DNA from: Variovorax sp. OK212
GTDB taxonomy: Bacteria > Pseudomonadota > Gammaproteobacteria > Burkholderiales > Burkholderiaceae_C
Direction: 5' to 3'
DNA length: 64,000 nucleotides
NCBI RefSeq assembly: GCF_900112425.1
Contig: NZ_FOLP01000012.1
Location: forward strand, 141,734-205,733
Position numbers and translations under genes: made by a program. Of the stretch, positions 62,688 through 64,000 are shown one piece after another (position 1 is the first letter of the stretch; each line of letters begins with the position of its first letter). The notes below the pieces were generated by a model. It did not search any database. It saw nothing but the letters and a program-made list of their open reading frames with translations, and had not been told where the DNA came from.

Positions 62688-62724
62688 TTGCTTATCGGGG
62701 ACATTGATTTGTTCATCCGGGACA
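62688..62724. promoter_or_regulatory. AraC-type direct-repeat operator, site C
   Basis: TTGCTTATCGGGGACA (62688) and TTGTTCATCCGGGACA (62709) are direct repeats 21 bp apart. The first half-site differs from that of site A by one base. It lies between araC copy 2 and the quinone oxidoreductase gene and probably activates the qor-thiolase unit. Confidence 0.75.
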
Positions 62725-62802
62725 TCGCGACACCCGCGCTTCCCGTCCTGGCGGGTCCTCGCAAGAATCTTGTCTCCCCATGCATTCATCAGGAGACAGA
62801 CC

Positions 62803-63774
62803 ATGACCAAGGCCATCCGCTTTCATGAAACCGGGGGCGCCGATGTCCTGAAGCTCGAAGACGTCGAGGTCGGCGAGCCCGGCCCGGGCCAGGCCCGCGT
62901 GCGCCACAGCTACATCGCCGTCAACTTCATCGACATCTACTTTCGCACCGGCCGCTATCCGCTGGCACTGCCCAACGGGCTGGGCTCCGACGCGGTCGGC
63001 GTCGTGGAGGCGGTGGGCCCCGGCGTGGACGACATTCGCGTGGGCGACCGCGTGGGCTACCTCATCGGGCCGCAGGGCGCCTACTCGCAGGTGCGCGTGA
63101 TGCCGGCCGACGTGCTCATCCCGCTGCCCGACGGCATCAGCGACCGCACGGCCGCCACGCTCATGATGAAGGGCATGACGGCGCAGTACCTGTTCCGCCA
63201 GGTCTATCCGCTGCAGGGCGGCGAGACCATCCTGTACCACGCGGCCGCCGGCGGCGTGGGCCTCATCGCCTGCCAATGGGCGCGTGCCCTGGGCGTGACG
63301 ATGATCGGCACCGTCAGCACCGACGAGAAGGCCGCCATGGCCAAGGCCAACGGCTGCGCGCACACCATCGTCACCTCGCGCGAGAACATCGCGCAGCGCG
63401 TGAAGGAGATCACCGACGGCAAGGGCGTGCCCGTGGTGTTCGACTCCGTGGGCAAGGACACGCTCGAGGCCTCGCTCGATTGCCTGCAGCCGCGCGGCTC
63501 GCTGGTGAGCAACGGCACCTCGTCGGGCGCCGTGGTCCTCGACACCAAGGTGCTCGCGGGCAAGGGCTCGATCTGGCTCACGCGCCCCGCGATGATCCAT
63601 TACATCCATCCGCGCGCGCACATGCTCGACATGGCGCGCGAGCTGTTCGACCACGTGCTGGCGGGGCGCATCGTGAGCGAGCCGCAGCAGGTCTTCGCGC
63701 TGGCCGATGCGGCCGACGCGCACCGTGCGCTCGAAGGCCGCAAGACCACCGGTGCCACGGTGCTCGTGCCATGA
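62803..63774 (+). CDS. Quinone oxidoreductase-like (zinc-independent MDR) protein
   Basis: 323 residues from the ATG at 62803, after an AGGAGA ribosome site. MDR signatures are AIRFHETGGADVLKLEDVEV, VNFIDIYFRTGRYPLALPNG, GSDAVGVVEAVGPGVDD, and the NADPH site YHAAAGGVGLIACQWARALG. There are no zinc-ligand cysteines, which fits NADPH:quinone reductases. It overlaps the thiolase start (ATGA at 63771) and is preceded by operator site C. It probably reduces an enoyl or quinone intermediate in the local catabolic route. Confidence 0.9.
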   Translation: MTKAIRFHETGGADVLKLEDVEVGEPGPGQARVRHSYIAVNFIDIYFRTGRYPLALPNGLGSDAVGVVEAVGPGVDDIRVGDRVGYLIGPQGAYSQVRVMPADVLIPLPDGISDRTAATLMMKGMTAQYLFRQVYPLQGGETILYHAAAGGVGLIACQWARALGVTMIGTVSTDEKAAMAKANGCAHTIVTSRENIAQRVKEITDGKGVPVVFDSVGKDTLEASLDCLQPRGSLVSNGTSSGAVVLDTKVLAGKGSIWLTRPAMIHYIHPRAHMLDMARELFDHVLAGRIVSEPQQVFALADAADAHRALEGRKTTGATVLVP

Positions 63775-64000
63775 AGCACGACGAGATCTATGTGGTGGGC
63801 ATGGCCCGCACCGCCATCGGCACCTTCGGCGGCGCGCTGAAGGACGTTCCGAACACCCAGCTGGCGACGACGGCGGTCAAGGCCGCCATCGAGCGCAGCG
63901 GCCTTGCCGGCGATGCCATCGGCCACGTGGTCATGGGCAACGTGATTCCCACCGACGTGAAAGACGCGTACCTGAGCCGCGTGGCGGCCATCGACGCGGG
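63771..64000 (+). CDS. Acetyl-CoA acetyltransferase (thiolase), cut by the window end
   Basis: Only the first 76 codons are present: EIYVVGMARTAIGTFGGALK, LATTAVKAAIERSGL and HVVMGNVIPTDVKDAYLSRV, which is the start of a thiolase. The catalytic cysteine lies just beyond the window. The ATGA overlap with qor shows coupling. A thiolase fits BKACE chemistry, which releases acetoacetate that is then converted to acetyl-CoA. Confidence 0.88.
   Translation, partial: MKHDEIYVVGMARTAIGTFGGALKDVPNTQLATTAVKAAIERSGLAGDAIGHVVMGNVIPTDVKDAYLSRVAAIDA

Overview
The window comes from a GC-rich betaproteobacterium, most likely a Comamonadaceae member (Variovorax-like). I infer this from gene content, not from a marker gene: four tripartite-tricarboxylate (Bug-type) substrate-binding proteins, two CaiB/BaiF CoA-transferases, crotonases, two BKACE enzymes, and IclR, AraC, LysR and Lrp regulators.

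Layout. (1) About 0.2-16.1 kb is a decayed catabolic region. Intact genes are an Lrp/AsnC regulator, a lower-GC operon (CaiB, LysR, Bug, crotonase; 3.7-7.7 kb), paaG-like and fadH. Between them lie broken pieces: an ilvE/indolepyruvate-oxidoreductase hybrid, a 3-hydroxyacyl-CoA dehydrogenase cut by an IS3 remnant, an acyl-CoA dehydrogenase scrap, an acyl-CoA ligase cut by a second IS3 remnant, and MFS, SDR and dnaE2 scraps. (2) About 13.7-35.0 kb is an accessory island rich in nuclease-like genes: two HNH proteins, a PIN-like protein, a DUF2971-like protein, a GIY-YIG protein and a 1066-aa protein with a nuclease-like N-terminus. It ends in a complete type II CBASS locus: capP-capH facing cap5-cdn-cap2-cap3, followed by an unrecognised gene joined to cap3 by an ATGA overlap. 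(3) 35.0-43.4 kb is the gene core of a Tn7-like transposon: a short tniQ, tnsA, tnsB, tnsC and a long tniQ/tnsD. Three copies of a 14-bp repeat and ten copies of an 8-bp repeat lie at its left side. (4) 44.3-47.2 kb is a four-gene operon starting with a J-domain protein, followed by a broken IS481-type transposase. (5) 48.1-64.0 kb is intact, very GC-rich catabolic DNA. IclR, Bug and thioesterase genes face an acyl-CoA ligase-MaoC-CaiB operon. After that come two related modules, each with a BKACE, a Bug protein and an AraC regulator, plus TauD, a quinone oxidoreductase and a thiolase cut by the window end.

How it fits together. CapH and CapP are the known damage-responsive repressor/protease pair of CBASS. 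Inverted repeats between capH and cap5 are good operator candidates, and they argue that cap5 starts at 28968 rather than 28824. The Cdn enzyme would make a cyclic oligonucleotide that activates the HNH-SAVED nuclease Cap5, while Cap2 and Cap3 prime and reverse Cdn conjugation. In the right-hand catabolic region, three intergenic sites share one architecture: two 16-bp direct repeats spaced 21 bp apart. They lie next to the AraC-controlled units and are probably the operators of the two paralogous AraC regulators. I saw no rRNA, tRNA or CRISPR array.
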